Shown: piece by piece, positions 47,740 to 57,979 of the stretch
Layout: each line of letters starts with the position of its first letter
Numbering within the stretch: the first letter of the stretch is position 1
Source of the DNA: Epiperipatus broadwayi
Lineage: Eukaryota > Onychophora > Udeonychophora > Euonychophora > Peripatidae
Assembly (NCBI GenBank): GCA_028023455.1
Contig: JAQFVV010000346.1
Location: 64,001 to 128,000, forward strand
DNA length: 64,000 nt
Direction of reading: 5' to 3'
Notes under the pieces: generated by a model
Database searches by the model: none
The model's input: only the letters and a program-made list of their open reading frames with translations
Told to the model about the DNA's origin: nothing
Position numbers and translations under genes: made by a program

Positions 47740-48290
47740 GAGAAGTCTGAATTCTACTTTATCCTGATTGGATTGATCATTCATCACTACAGACCAATGG
47801 ATATATGAATAGATAAGATATATCCAGTAAGAGCAACAAGCCAATAGGTGATGATGCTCAATAAATTCAATTGTTTCCATTATGGAAGGGATTTGATATA
47901 AATAGTCACTCCAGTAGGAGGTAAAGAAAACAACGAATTGTTGTCAAGGCTGAACAGCAGTATCAATATTGCCCACTAGATTACTAAAGCAATGAGGCAT
48001 GTTTATGCTAGAACTGGAAGCTTCTATGTTATAAATCAGGCCTAACTACAGTCAGAAGTGTCACTACCTATGCATAAGGCAAGCTATCACAGTATATCTG
48101 GAAGTGTTAGATAAACCTAGAAGGTACCGTTAATGCTCTTCCTTTAATAGTTGCATGGCAACTAAATACTATACCTCAGCCAATGTATTAGACATCCGGT
48201 ATATCTAACAGTCTTTTATATCTTTATAAATATAAATATATACATTAATAAAATATATAATCTTTTATACGAGTCTTTTTTTATTACTTT
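47740..48290 (+). repeat. Solo LTR, family L2, copy 2 (diverged)
   Basis: TATAAATAGTC at about 47898-47908, GAACAGCAGTATCAATATTGCCC, AAGGCAAGCTATCAC...CTGGAAGTG and a terminal AATAAAATATATAATC match 60769-61350 in order and spacing. Ends are uncertain because divergence is high. Confidence 0.6.
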
Positions 48291-48299
48291 CATATATAA

Positions 48300-49745
48300 A
48301 CACAACACAACTATTTTTAGGTAAGGCTGTTTTTAATGCTTTTATTTAACTTAAGACTTGGAGTCGAATCTTGTAGCCAATTTTTAACCTATTTCTGCTG
48401 AATGAATTTTTTGAAATTTTGTGCCTGTGAGGTTGTGATGAAAATACAATGCAAGTATAATATTTCAGGATTGTTCGGCATAACAATCAGTTTGATGAGT
48501 TTTGCGTTATGCGCAATAGACAGTACAATGCTTGAAGCAAACATTTTCATTTAGCTTGAGAAATTTACAGTTAATTAATTAAAAAAGAACATCTTAATTT
48601 CATTTTGGATTGTTTATGTAAACTTGCTTTTTTAAACAGCCATCTTAATAAAAAATACTTCTATCGAATGGGCAGGAATAGCTTTTTTATGTCAAAAAAT
48701 GAATTTGAAAAAGAATATTGAAAAACTAATGTGATGCAATATTTCAGGACTGCCCGGCCACATTTTAATATGTGTTGAAATCAGCTCTAAATTATACTTT
48801 CATTTATTTTAATAATTATTCCACTAAAAACATTTACAGTTCATTAAAATAGTACAAAAAAAATGGATGAAATCTTTATTTCTTTTCATTGTTTTATCAC
48901 TGTTTCTATTAAACAAAATAATACATGAATTTTATTTTTAATATTGATGATATGACAATACTGCTTATTTTCTCAGTTTTTAAAAATGAACATGAATAGC
49001 TTTTTTTTTTTTATGAAAAGTAATTTTAAAAAATTAGAGTGATATAAGGATAAGCTTGAATACTTAAAAAAAATATTTTCTAAAAAAATGCTTTTATTTA
49101 ATTTATTAAAGAAAGCACTTAAAAGCAAAAAATAATTATTGCATGAATCATAAGTTTGGTTGTTAGGAATAAAAGCATGAGGTATCCATAAATTCATCGA
49201 TTCAATCACAAATTTATGGACAATTATTTAAAATTACAAAGAACAGCCAAAATTGTGAATCAAGAAATCAATTATTTTTTTTGTTCTTATCAAATTAAAG
49301 TTGTTTTTAAAACATTTTGTACATATTACTTTGTCATTTATTCAGAAATTAATGTAAAAAAAAAATATTTATTTTGCTAAAAAAACTATTCATTTTATAA
49401 ATACGCTTTTAAATTTCGAAGTAAAATTGGTAAAGACAAAAGTACAGGTTAGGAGAGCAAGAGATTTCTTTTTTATGTTTAAATTGAACATGCAAGGAAA
49501 TAAAAAACGTTAATTTTATGTTTTTTAATTCATAATTTATCTTTATTATTACTGATTTTTTTTTCCACATAAAATTTAGATTTTGTGCTTATTGAATTCA
49601 TATATTTATTTACATTTTTAAATGAATATATAATCAGTTCATTAAATTATCTCCTAATTCCTAATCAGTATATGAAAATAAATATCTCAGTTTTATTGAG
49701 CTATAATGCCAATAAATAAGTACAAGTGAATTTTTATTTACATTC
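48300..49745. other. Stretch without a recognised gene
   Basis: AT-rich. A short motif AATATTTCAGGA.TG..CGGC is repeated at about 48460-48479 and 48738-48757, possibly a degenerate duplication. The minus-strand frame 48973-49209 is Phe/Leu/Lys-rich and unsupported. Confidence 0.4.
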
Positions 49746-49749
49746 TCAG

Positions 49750-50070
49750 CAAGAAAGTTTTTTTTTCAGTATATTTATTCTATATTTGCTTTTATGATGC
49801 TATCTGGTTTATTCTTTTACATTGTCAGTAATTAATATGTTTACTAATATTATATAAAATTTTAAAAAATGTTCTATTAATTTTTTAATGCTAAGTTACT
49901 AAATTTGATTTTTTCCTTTCCTCTCTTCATTTTTCCCTATTTTTCCTTGCTTTCCTCTCTTTCTTTTCTTTCATTTCTTTTCTTTTTTTTTTTTTTTTGT
50001 AATATTAAAATTTTTGTCTTTATTGTTTTTATTTGTTTTCTTAAAATTTCCCATGTTTTTTTTTCAGCAA
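49750..50070 (+). repeat. Dispersed pyrimidine-rich repeat, copy 2
   Basis: Second copy of the segment at 41590-41945, about 8.1 kb away in the same orientation, sharing the ordered landmarks listed there. Poly-T is expanded in this copy (about 49984-49998). Confidence 0.65.
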
Positions 50071-51898
50071 TTTAAAAAATTGAAAGAAACTCTGTACTCA
50101 AGAAAATTAAAAAATTAGAAAAAAAAAAAAGTAAGTTGATATATAAATTACTTTAGAATGAACAACTTTTTTTAAAATTATATATCTTCAGGGGCATAGT
50201 TCTCCCATACCCTAAGGAATATATTTTATTTGTTTGATGTGTCCTGAGGGTCTCTAAAGACCAATCAGAGAGTTAAGTAAATAAACACTATACTTTGAAG
50301 TGTATATATATTAAGTTTTATTTAATAACAAATAATAATGGTAATAGCAACTTAAAAAAATTAGTCCATTAATACTTATACATTATTTATTTTCCTCAGG
50401 TGAAAATAGTCTCTCTCATGCCAGAAGTAATTCAATTATTACATTTGTGCTTTCAAATCAGTTCGTTTGAAACACAAATGAGCATATATAACTTCACGTT
50501 AAAGTTCACAATATCAGTACTTACATCAGCACTCACAATTTGTATGTTGATATTAACTATTTCTGCTCCCAATTTCTCTCTGCTGTTTGATTAAGTTGCT
50601 TTTAATTACTCTTCACTGGGAATAACCTCTTCAATAAACAAACAAGTAACTGCATCTCATCTGCCACTATTCTATTTTAGTCTTAATAACTGCTAGTCGA
50701 TTCACTAGTCTATCATTGAGCCACTCTTTACTGCTGATCTGTTATCACTTCAAATCAACACTAACTTTAAGCCAGTCTAACTAGTTTAGCTGCTTCCTCC
50801 CACTTCTTCATTTACAGATAGGGTATCTATGTATACGATCTAATTTGTATGCAGCTAACTTTATTTGCATACTAATTCTATTCTAATTGAATATATATTT
50901 TGGGACAATCTCTCCAGCGCATTTCTAGAGTAATTATCTCTAAAAAAAGGAACGTTATTAAGTGAAGAAATTTGTCCGTATTACAAAAATAATTAATCTT
51001 TTATTTATATATGGTTTTACACATAACATACATTTTATTCCTTTCCCTACTCCAAAAATACAGGCTTAATTTATTACTACATCTTTATACTTGTCAGGTG
51101 GTTTACGTTTACACAGAATTTTGGAAGTAACTTTATTTTCTTCTTCTTTGCAAGTAGTTCTGCCTTCTTTTTTTTCCCATAGAAGCATGTGTTTATCATC
51201 AATTATTTTAACTTGGTCTGAATCAATAATTAAATCCTCCAATAATTTTTTTATTCTTTCTAATTCTTCCTCTAAGGATTTATATAGTTGAATGTCTGGC
51301 AAGGTAGTGAAGGGTGTTTTATGTCTTTTCAATTCCCACCCATTCTATAATTTTACTATTCTTATTACTTTCATTATTTTGCCAGTTGTCCATTTATAAT
51401 TTAAAAAGTCACATATCCATATTTTTCTTCCTACTAGGAACTTGTCCCAATTTTGTTTTTATCATTTTTACAACTGGATGGTACTAGTTTTGTGGATTGA
51501 ATCCGAGGAGTCATCGATTTCTTTTCCATCCAATTTGCTACAGCTACACTATTTAAAGTTCTGGGGTTTAACAAGTTATTATTCACATTTATGTAAATAC
51601 CTAGATGTTGGAATCAATTTCTTTCTAACAATGGTCTGAAATTTTTATTTACTGCATAAAGTGTCAGCCATTTTACACTAGAAATTAATTTTATAGGCAG
51701 TATCACTTTTCTTCGAATATTGATTTTATTTCCATTCATATCTATAGCTATCACATCTATGTCTTGAAGTGTTATCTTTATTTAACATTTTCTGCTAATT
51801 TTAATCCAATGTCAGTGAGATATCATTGACAGTTTGTCTCCACTGTCCACTTCCATTTTTACTGTTTGACCACACATAACTGCATCTAAAAATATGTC

Positions 51899-52778
51899 TG
51901 TTGTATTTTGTAAAAATTGAATGGTATTTTGTAAAAATTGAATGCAAGTTTGTGCACTCCAGAAAAACTAATATTTATTCGAGATGTTGTTTTCAGATTG
52001 CGCACTGATAACTGAAGAATTTAATTAACATAATGGTGGACGATAATTCCAAGAAATATTTGCTGATTGCAAATATTTCTAGATAAGAGACCTTACCTGA
52101 TTGGACAACCTAATTGATTGTTACAGTTATCAGAAAGCGATAAGAAAGACTGTATAACAACTAAGCAGAGCAGTGTAAGCGGTGAGGAGTAGCAGACAGT
52201 ATTTGAGTGCATCTACAGTAGAGTTACTGTTCAATTCCAGTAGGAAACATCTAGCGTCAGTGCTTGTGGTTAATGTCCTGTGCCCAGTGGAAATGTAGTT
52301 CACGGGTATAGCTGAAGGAGTCCACAGCCTGAGGAAACCGTCTGGATAGCAGCTGAATAAAGAGTTGAGTTTCCAGCAGTTTTCAAGTGAAGTAGACTGT
52401 TGCAGAGACGGAAGCTGTAAGGAGCTTAAGGTCAGTCGCAGTACTTACTACGAAGAGTTTGTGTAAAGCTAAACTGGACTGTGGCGAAGGTATGCCCATT
52501 GTGAACCATTTTTATAGCAGCCAGCCTGAAAGAACATCGAGGGGATTGAACTTTAGCGAATGGTAGAAATAGAGTCGTTGCAGAGCATTTGTTGCAAGAG
52601 AACAGCACAGCATTCATTGCAAGAGAACAGCAGAGCATTCGTTGCAAGAGAACAGCAGAGCATTCGTTGCAAGAGAACATTGTGGGAATTGAACATAGAG
52701 TGTTGCAGACTATTCGCTATTCTGATTGCTTAAAAACATTGTGTCTTAGTGTATATAATCATACATATGGATACATCA
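51899..52778 (+). repeat. Solo LTR, family L1, copy 2 (880 bp), nested insertion
   Basis: It starts TGTTGTATTTTG and ends GATACATCA, flanked by ATGTC at 51894-51898 and 52779-52783, a clean TG...CA plus 5-bp duplication. Same family as 38273-39040 in the opposite orientation. It splits the older gag-protease remnant between the zinc knuckles and the protease. It includes the conserved inverted repeat at 52052-52080 and an expanded 25-bp tandem array. Confidence 0.85.
52584..52683 (+). repeat. Tandem array, 4 copies of a 25-bp unit, inside solo LTR
   Basis: Unit AGCATTCGTTGCAAGAGAAC plus AGCAG starts at 52584, 52609, 52634 and 52659. The sister LTR goes directly from GTTGTTGCAGAC-type sequence across this point, so the array expanded in this copy only. 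It largely accounts for the 112-bp length difference. The open frame through it is incidental. Confidence 0.85.
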
Positions 52779-53035
52779 ATGTCGTCCATTATTCTTCTAT
52801 TTAACTTCTTTAACATTCTGATAATTTAATCTTCCTTTAGATTTATAGTTCAGTTTTATGAAATTAATAGATCTGTTCTCCCTAGAATGACAGTCCCCTG
52901 CTAAATGATCTTTTTTATCACAGTTTCTACAAACTTTATGTCTATGTTTACACTTATTTTTAAAATGTCCGGGCTTACCACAGCAATAGCACTTTAGTTC
53001 TTTTCTATCCCTAGAGGGCTCTGTATTAAGTTTGA

Positions 53036-53275
53036 AGATTTGCTATTTTAATATAAACCGATCATTAATTATATATACGTGTGTGTGTAGGAGATGATGA
53101 TCTGCCGACTGATAAGTGCTGGTTCAGTACGAAATATATATATTGGAAATCATTTATGTTTTTCGCATGTATGTGGTTATGTGTATCGGTTGTATAGGAT
53201 GGAGTGTCTGACTAAAGGGAGTTTGAGAGTCTGGGTTCAAATCCCCTCTAATTACTTTAAAATTCAGCAAATCTC
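53036..53275 (+). mobile_element. Family F tRNA-like ribozyme repeat, copy F5
   Basis: GTTTGAAGATTTGCTATTTTAATATAAAC at the start and GAGAGTCTGGGTTCAAATCCCCTCTAATTAC at the end match the 10505-10745 and 11336-12146 copies. The end resembles a tRNA T arm plus acceptor. It truncates the old gag sequence at about 53030. The short open frame inside is not a gene. Confidence 0.65.
53105..53146 (+). ncRNA. Hammerhead remnant, family F (G8 changed)
   Basis: CCGA/TTGG stem I, CTGATAA core (G8 lost), GTGCTG-GTT-CAGTAC stem II, GAAA, AT-rich stem III, UA. A single core lesion distinguishes it from the intact consensus. Confidence 0.55.
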
Positions 53276-53562
53276 TTTAATGTAAGTATGGTTTAAGTGC
53301 ATTCTAATTTGGTTATCATTATATAACATCTAGTAGTAGAGGGTGTTTACAGTTTCATTCATAATACATTATTTCTGCAGCTTTAGTTATTTGCTAATAA
53401 AAAAAATATGAAATTAGAAATTTTAATTTTTTAGTTCATGATGCTTTTATAAACTACATGGATATGTGTTTATATATGTCTGAGTAAACCCATGATATGA
53501 TTCATTATTTGCAAACTTTGATATCTGTGCTATATTTTGACAGCAAATATCATATATAAGAG

Positions 53563-53807
53563 TGTAATGTCACCTGCCATTATTATAGTGTAATGTCACC
53601 TGCCATTATTTATTTATAAGTATAACAATCAAGAACGTGCAGCGTAGAACGTTCTGTCGAATATAGAAGAGAGTTAGTTAGAGAAAACTGTCTTAAAGCA
53701 TACTTTATAGCTATGCATTATTTTTATTTGTGTTCAAGTTATTAATAAACCTAATTTTTGTTACCAAATCTGTTGGAGAATTTATTTAAGTTGACACATA
53801 CACGTCA
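53563..53807 (+). repeat. 5' LTR (245 bp)
   Basis: Begins TGTAATGTCACCTGCC and ends ACACGTCA. The first 26 bases are duplicated in tandem (53563-53588 and from 53589). A TTATAAG run and AATAAACC polyadenylation-like signal (about 53743) lie inside. The following AATTTGCGCAGTTGAACAGG is the expected primer-binding position; the tRNA was not identified. Confidence 0.9.
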
Positions 53808-53818
53808 AATTTGCGCAG

Positions 53819-54721
53819 TTGAACAGGATCTCCGAAAAACAGTTTTGGAACAAAAAAATGGCCGCCATGATACAACTACAAATAGGAGAATTCAATATTG
53901 AAAATCCTGGTAAATGGCCGTTATATGTAAAACTGGTTGAAAAACACTTTTTGATAAACAGTGTTAAGCAAAACGACATTAAAATTGCCACAGTTCTAGG
54001 TTTCACGGGAATCAAGGTTTTAGAAGTAGCTAACTGGTTATGTGAACCTATTGAACCAGAAACTTTACAATATGACAATATGGTTGAAAGATTAACTTCA
54101 GAGTTCTGCCCGCTACCGTGTAAGCACATCACTAGACTACATTTTCGTTTACGACATCAAGCAAAAAACGAAACCTTCAAGGAATATGATTCAGCCCTGC
54201 ATGAATTAGCTAAAAATTGTGTCTATGGTAAATTTTTAGAAGAAGCACTTCTTTAACAGTTGCTACTCGGATTATACAACATAAATTTTCGTGAACAATT
54301 ACTTGCGGACTCAAACATTACATATAAAGAAGCCATTAAAAAGGGAATAGCTCATGAACTCGTAATAGAGCAGGCAAAAGAATTTAGGAATAATGCATCA
54401 CCTCGTATCCTTCGTTCGATTCAGAAAAATGCTGAACAAGATGAGGATTGTAGCTATAACCATGTATGTTTCCGCTGCAAAAAAACCGGACGTGTTGTAC
54501 GCAATTGTAAACAACTGCCTGAAACACAGGGAACCCTAGCGAGAGATTCTGGAAAAAACAACTCAAAAGATCAATACAAGATCAAAACACTGAAAAATTC
54601 AGAATCAGATTTTAATCAAACTGTGTGCATCGAAGGAAAACGTTGTGAAATGGAAATTGATAGCGGCTCCGATGTTTCCCTAATGTCTCTAAAGGACTGG
54701 AAATCTATTTTTAAAAATTAG
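53819..54721 (+). pseudogene. gag with start of protease, one in-frame stop
   Basis: One frame runs from 53819 through 54721 with a single TAA at 54254-54256. The first 145 residues are a Gag capsid (GKWPLYVKLVEKHF, then MVERLTSEFCPLPCKHITRLHFRLRHQ). After the stop, QLLLGLYNINFREQLL continues the capsid, followed by one zinc knuckle CFRCKKTGRVVRNC. The usual His of a CCHC knuckle is replaced by Val, so metal binding is doubtful. The frame ends with an aspartic protease start, CEMEIDSGSDVSLMS, whose active site is normally DTG or DSG. The stop at 54254 is probably a Gln codon mutated to TAA. Confidence 0.85.
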
Positions 54722-54735
54722 TCTAAAAAAAAATA

Positions 54736-55050
54736 GTGAATACTGAAGTTCGCGCAACAGACGTTAATGGAAATAAAGTCGAAATTATCGGAAAGGTTAT
54801 GGTCAAGGTCAGTTTGAACTTAAACAAAGGAGGTTTACGGTTATATATATTAAATAAAAAGATAAAACCCTTAATGGGCAGAAACTGGTTTCATTCTTTG
54901 GGAATTAGGATTAATATAATAAAGAAAATTAAAATCGGAAACAAAATGCAGATTAAATTCCCATCACTTGTCACTAAAGCCAGTTCAGCTAGAGTTAAAA
55001 GAAAATGCAATACCAGTAATTTGCAAGAATAGGAAAATACCATTTGCACA
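54736..55050 (+). pseudogene. Protease C-terminus and first RT residues, frameshifted
   Basis: After a poly-A frameshift (about 54722-54735), the next frame carries the rest of the protease, including PLMGRNWFHSLGI, the usual flap-distal motif. A second shift at about 54993 moves to a frame reading ENAIPVICKNRKIPFAQ, which matches the start of gypsy-type reverse transcriptases. RT sequence stops at about 55051, where the internal deletion begins. Confidence 0.75.
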
Positions 55051-55051
55051 A

Positions 55052-55532
55052 CATTCTATTCCAACTGCTGCTAGCGGAAAGACTCCTGCTGAATTTTTTC
55101 TGAAATGAAAGTTACAGAGTAACTTAACTTTACTCCTACCAGAACCAACAAGAGAATCTGTTGATAAAAAGTCAGAGAAGTTTCTTGTAGGTGAGAAGGT
55201 GTTGATTAGAGATTGCCTATGACAAATTTGGATAAAGGGCGAAGTAATTGGCATAACTTCCAAGAATATAGCTACAGTACAAATGGAAGATAATGTTAGA
55301 TACAAGAGACATTTTAATCATATTCGCCATCACATCAATCCAAACTGGCAATAGACATATACAGCTCAAATCAATGGGAATAAACCTTCTGAAAAGAGAT
55401 CTGATATCTCAGAGCCAAGTCCAGACTATCAGATACCAAAACCTCTGGAAAAGATTTCAGTAGATAATACAGAATATAAACACCCAAAGCGAGATAGGAA
55501 GCCAACCTCTTATCTAAGTTACTATGTAAGAT
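55052..55532 (+). pseudogene. Integrase C-terminal remnant fused to RT start
   Basis: In the same frame as the RT start, the sequence continues HSIPTAASGKTPAEFFLK (integrase catalytic-domain end). Then come SNLTLLLPEP, KFLVGEKVLIRD and IKGEVIGIT, followed by YKRHFNHIRHH, typical of the GPY/F-like C-terminal domain of gypsy integrases. Two in-frame stops are present before the tail. The deletion removed roughly the RT-RNase H-integrase core, about 3 kb by comparison with intact gypsy elements. Confidence 0.78.
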
Positions 55533-55562
55533 AGCCATTTTTCCCTGCTATGGGTGGAGGAG

Positions 55563-55807
55563 TGTAATGTTACCTGCCATTATTATAGTGTAATGTCACC
55601 TGCCATTATTTATTTATAAGTATAACAATCAAGAACTTGCAGCGTAGAACGTTCTGTCGAATATAGAAGAGAGTTAGTTAGAGAAAACTGTCTTAGAGCA
55701 TACTTTATAGCTACGCATTATTTTTATTTGTGTTCAAGTTGTTAATAAACCTAATTTTTGTTACCAAATCTGTTGGAGAATTTATTTAAGTTGATGCATA
55801 CACGTCA
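55563..55807 (+). repeat. 3' LTR (245 bp)
   Basis: Same length and start/end as the 5' LTR, including the 26-bp tandem duplication at its start. A handful of substitutions separate them. Confidence 0.9.
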
Positions 55808-55812
55808 AAGAG

Positions 55813-57552
55813 ATACTACTGAGAGAAGCTATTGCACCTCCATTCACAAAATCTTCTACTTCACTTATATGCTGTGCAAAGAAAATAATAAACAAAAAGT
55901 AAGAACCTTAAATTTAATAAATTAATTATATGTAAGTTTTACGCCTATGCATTATTTATCAGTATGCCAGCTATCTTTTTTTTTGTTTTGCTGTGCTCTA
56001 AATCTACACTGGATCACATGTATTTTATTTACAGTCTAAGTGAGAGCAGTGATTTCATTTAATAGGTTTTTTTTTTTCTTAATTTTTTTTTTTTTTTTTA
56101 AATGGCATTAAAGAATAAAGCTTCTGATTATAGCAATTTTGCCAAGTTGAGGAAAATTCCTTTAAATAATAAAATTATATTATTAGTTGTAAATAATAAT
56201 AATAAATTATTCTGAAATCAACTGTTTGTCTAAGAAAAATGAATTGTCTGTTGATGAAATAATAAAAAGAAAGATTATCCATGTCATTGTAGTTGTTTCT
56301 GAAATCTTTTGAATTTGTGAATGAATTTGAAAAATGTTATAATAGATGCCTAATATTGCATCAAAAAACTTAAGTTTCCAATAGAATTTTTAAAAATCTA
56401 TGAAAGATTAACATATATACGACTTCAGAAGGTCAATAGTTAAGCATTTTCTCATCATCCAGAAATAGATTAAGATACTGTTGTTGTTTTTTTGAGGATT
56501 GTAATTGAGTAAACACATTTACCAAAACATACATATGTTAATATGTGCTTTCAATTTATTATTATATTGTCTTTGTTATATCTGCATTATTCCATTGTTG
56601 TTTTTAATTTATTTTTGTTGATAATCTTAATTTATATATCTTTGTGGGTATTGAAAAATGCGTATGTTAAATCCTGCACATTAAACACTTAAAATTGTCA
56701 ATATAGTGTAAACTATTATACATTATCTGCTAAAAGTCTTAGAATCAATTATAGAGCATTGTGGCCCACTATATTTTTTTAATCAATTAATAGTAATTGA
56801 CATTGCATAATATGTATAAAAATATTAATCGTGAATAATTTTTTTATTTACAGTGAAACTGTAAACTACACTATATTTTGTTCCCTCACATTCAACATGG
56901 ACCTTTTTGTTGATAAACATTGATTAGAATAAAGTAAGCATTATGTATTGAACTGCAAGTTCACGGTACTTTTCAATGCGCACATATACTTATCACAAAT
57001 GCTTTTTATATGTAAACAATTTTTAAAAATAATAATAATATCAGTGTTAATAAAAAATTGAAGGAAACATATTTACATATATTTTATTGCGTGTCCATTC
57101 ATGTATTCATTAAAGCAAGAAAAATAAAAAATAACTATTATATTTTTATTTAAATAAAGTAAATTGGGGGCCCCCCCCCCCCAATAACTCTTTCTCTTAT
57201 TAGAAACATAATAACCTAGTCTAACAAGAAACTATGGTATTTGTTAAGTCAATTTTTTTTTCTAGTTAATCCTAGAAAATAATTGTGTGAAATACATTTC
57301 CTTGAATTCAGGAATGGTAATAAAGGAAGTATAAAATATTTGTGCTTTCGATGTAAACTGAAGAAATTTTATTAATGTATATACGTGTAGAACGCTCAGG
57401 GGAAAAAAGTGACTGCTCAATTATAAAGTTTGCGAATTTTAATGGATTTTTTTATTTATATTTTTGTTTGTTTTATATTTTCTTTGGATAGTAAGGCATT
57501 TATTGGAAAACTTGTTTAGAGCTATTAGCACGCTAGGTATATTATATTTCTT
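55813..57552. other. Stretch without a recognised gene
   Basis: AT-rich with T-runs at about 56065-56100. A G5C12 run at about 57166-57182 could form G-quadruplex or hairpin structures. Confidence 0.45.
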
Positions 57553-57566
57553 TGGATAGTATATAA

Positions 57567-57965
57567 ACCACTAATCATCACATGATCACTATTTCTTATG
57601 CTAGCACATTACTGTTATTAAAACAGGCAAAACTCTCCATACAGTAGTGCCACTCAGTGACAACTAGAGTAATCAATGGATGCCAGAAGGCTTGTACATA
57701 AAATCCCTATCTAGTGCCTACTCATCCAATATCCCCAGACTAGTTTCTGGCTTGTGGCCTTCGGTACCTAGATCTTAGGATCTGGGTACAGTGCTCTCAG
57801 ATCCAAAGCTCCTCACTGACGAAGGCCACAAGTCAGAAACCAGTCTGGCGATATTGGATGAGTAGGCACTAGATAGAGATTTTATGCATAAGCCTTCTCG
57901 CATCCATTGATTACTCTGGTTGGCACTGAGTGGCACTACTGTATGGAGAGTTTTGCCTGTTTTAA
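57567..57965 (+). mobile_element. Family B full hairpin with 14-bp duplication (B10)
   Basis: TGGATAGTATATAA at 57553-57566 recurs at 57966-57979. The tail (AATCATCACATGATCACTATTTCTTATGCTAGCACA) is on the left. The arms, about 160 bp each, are complementary; a hammerhead is in the right arm (57810-57851). In the left arm the ribozyme lacks CTGAC. The minus-strand open frame here is arm sequence. Confidence 0.85.
57810..57851 (+). ncRNA. Hammerhead candidate, family B, weakened stems
   Basis: TCCTCA, CTGACGA (57816-57822), GGC-CACAA-GTC stem II inside an A-A mismatch, GAAA, ACCAGT, UC, TGGCGA (one stem I mismatch). The core is intact but stems I and III are weaker than in copies B9 and B11. 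Confidence 0.5.
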
Positions 57966-57979
57966 TGGATAGTATATAA

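Larger units (their letters stand above)
51066..53025 (-). pseudogene. Old LTR-retrotransposon gag-protease remnant, interrupted by a solo LTR
   Basis: Reading the minus strand, about 53000-52895 encodes two retroviral-type zinc knuckles (CYCCGKPGHFKNKC and CRNCDKKDHLAGDC) of a Gag nucleocapsid. After the inserted LTR (51899-52778), about 51890-51650 encodes an aspartic protease start (CGQTVKMEVDSG) and its C-terminal RPLLERN.FQHLGI. Further on are a possible integrase tail (GRKIWICDF...KWTTGKIMK, about 51350-51435) and an 88-codon charged frame (51332-51066). The reverse transcriptase is missing. Several stops are present. Gag order and spacing fit a Ty3/gypsy-like element. Confidence 0.72.
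53563..55807 (+). mobile_element. Ty3/gypsy-type LTR retrotransposon, internally deleted
   Basis: Two 245-bp LTRs at 53563-53807 and 55563-55807 differ at only a few positions. AAGAG at 53558-53562 and 55808-55812 is a 5-bp target-site duplication. A purine-rich primer tract (GGGTGGAGGAG) ends at 55562. The interior keeps gag, protease, the first residues of RT and the C-terminal third of integrase. The RT catalytic region, RNase H and the integrase core are gone. LTR similarity suggests recent insertion, so it may have moved as an already deleted copy using helper proteins. Confidence 0.9.
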
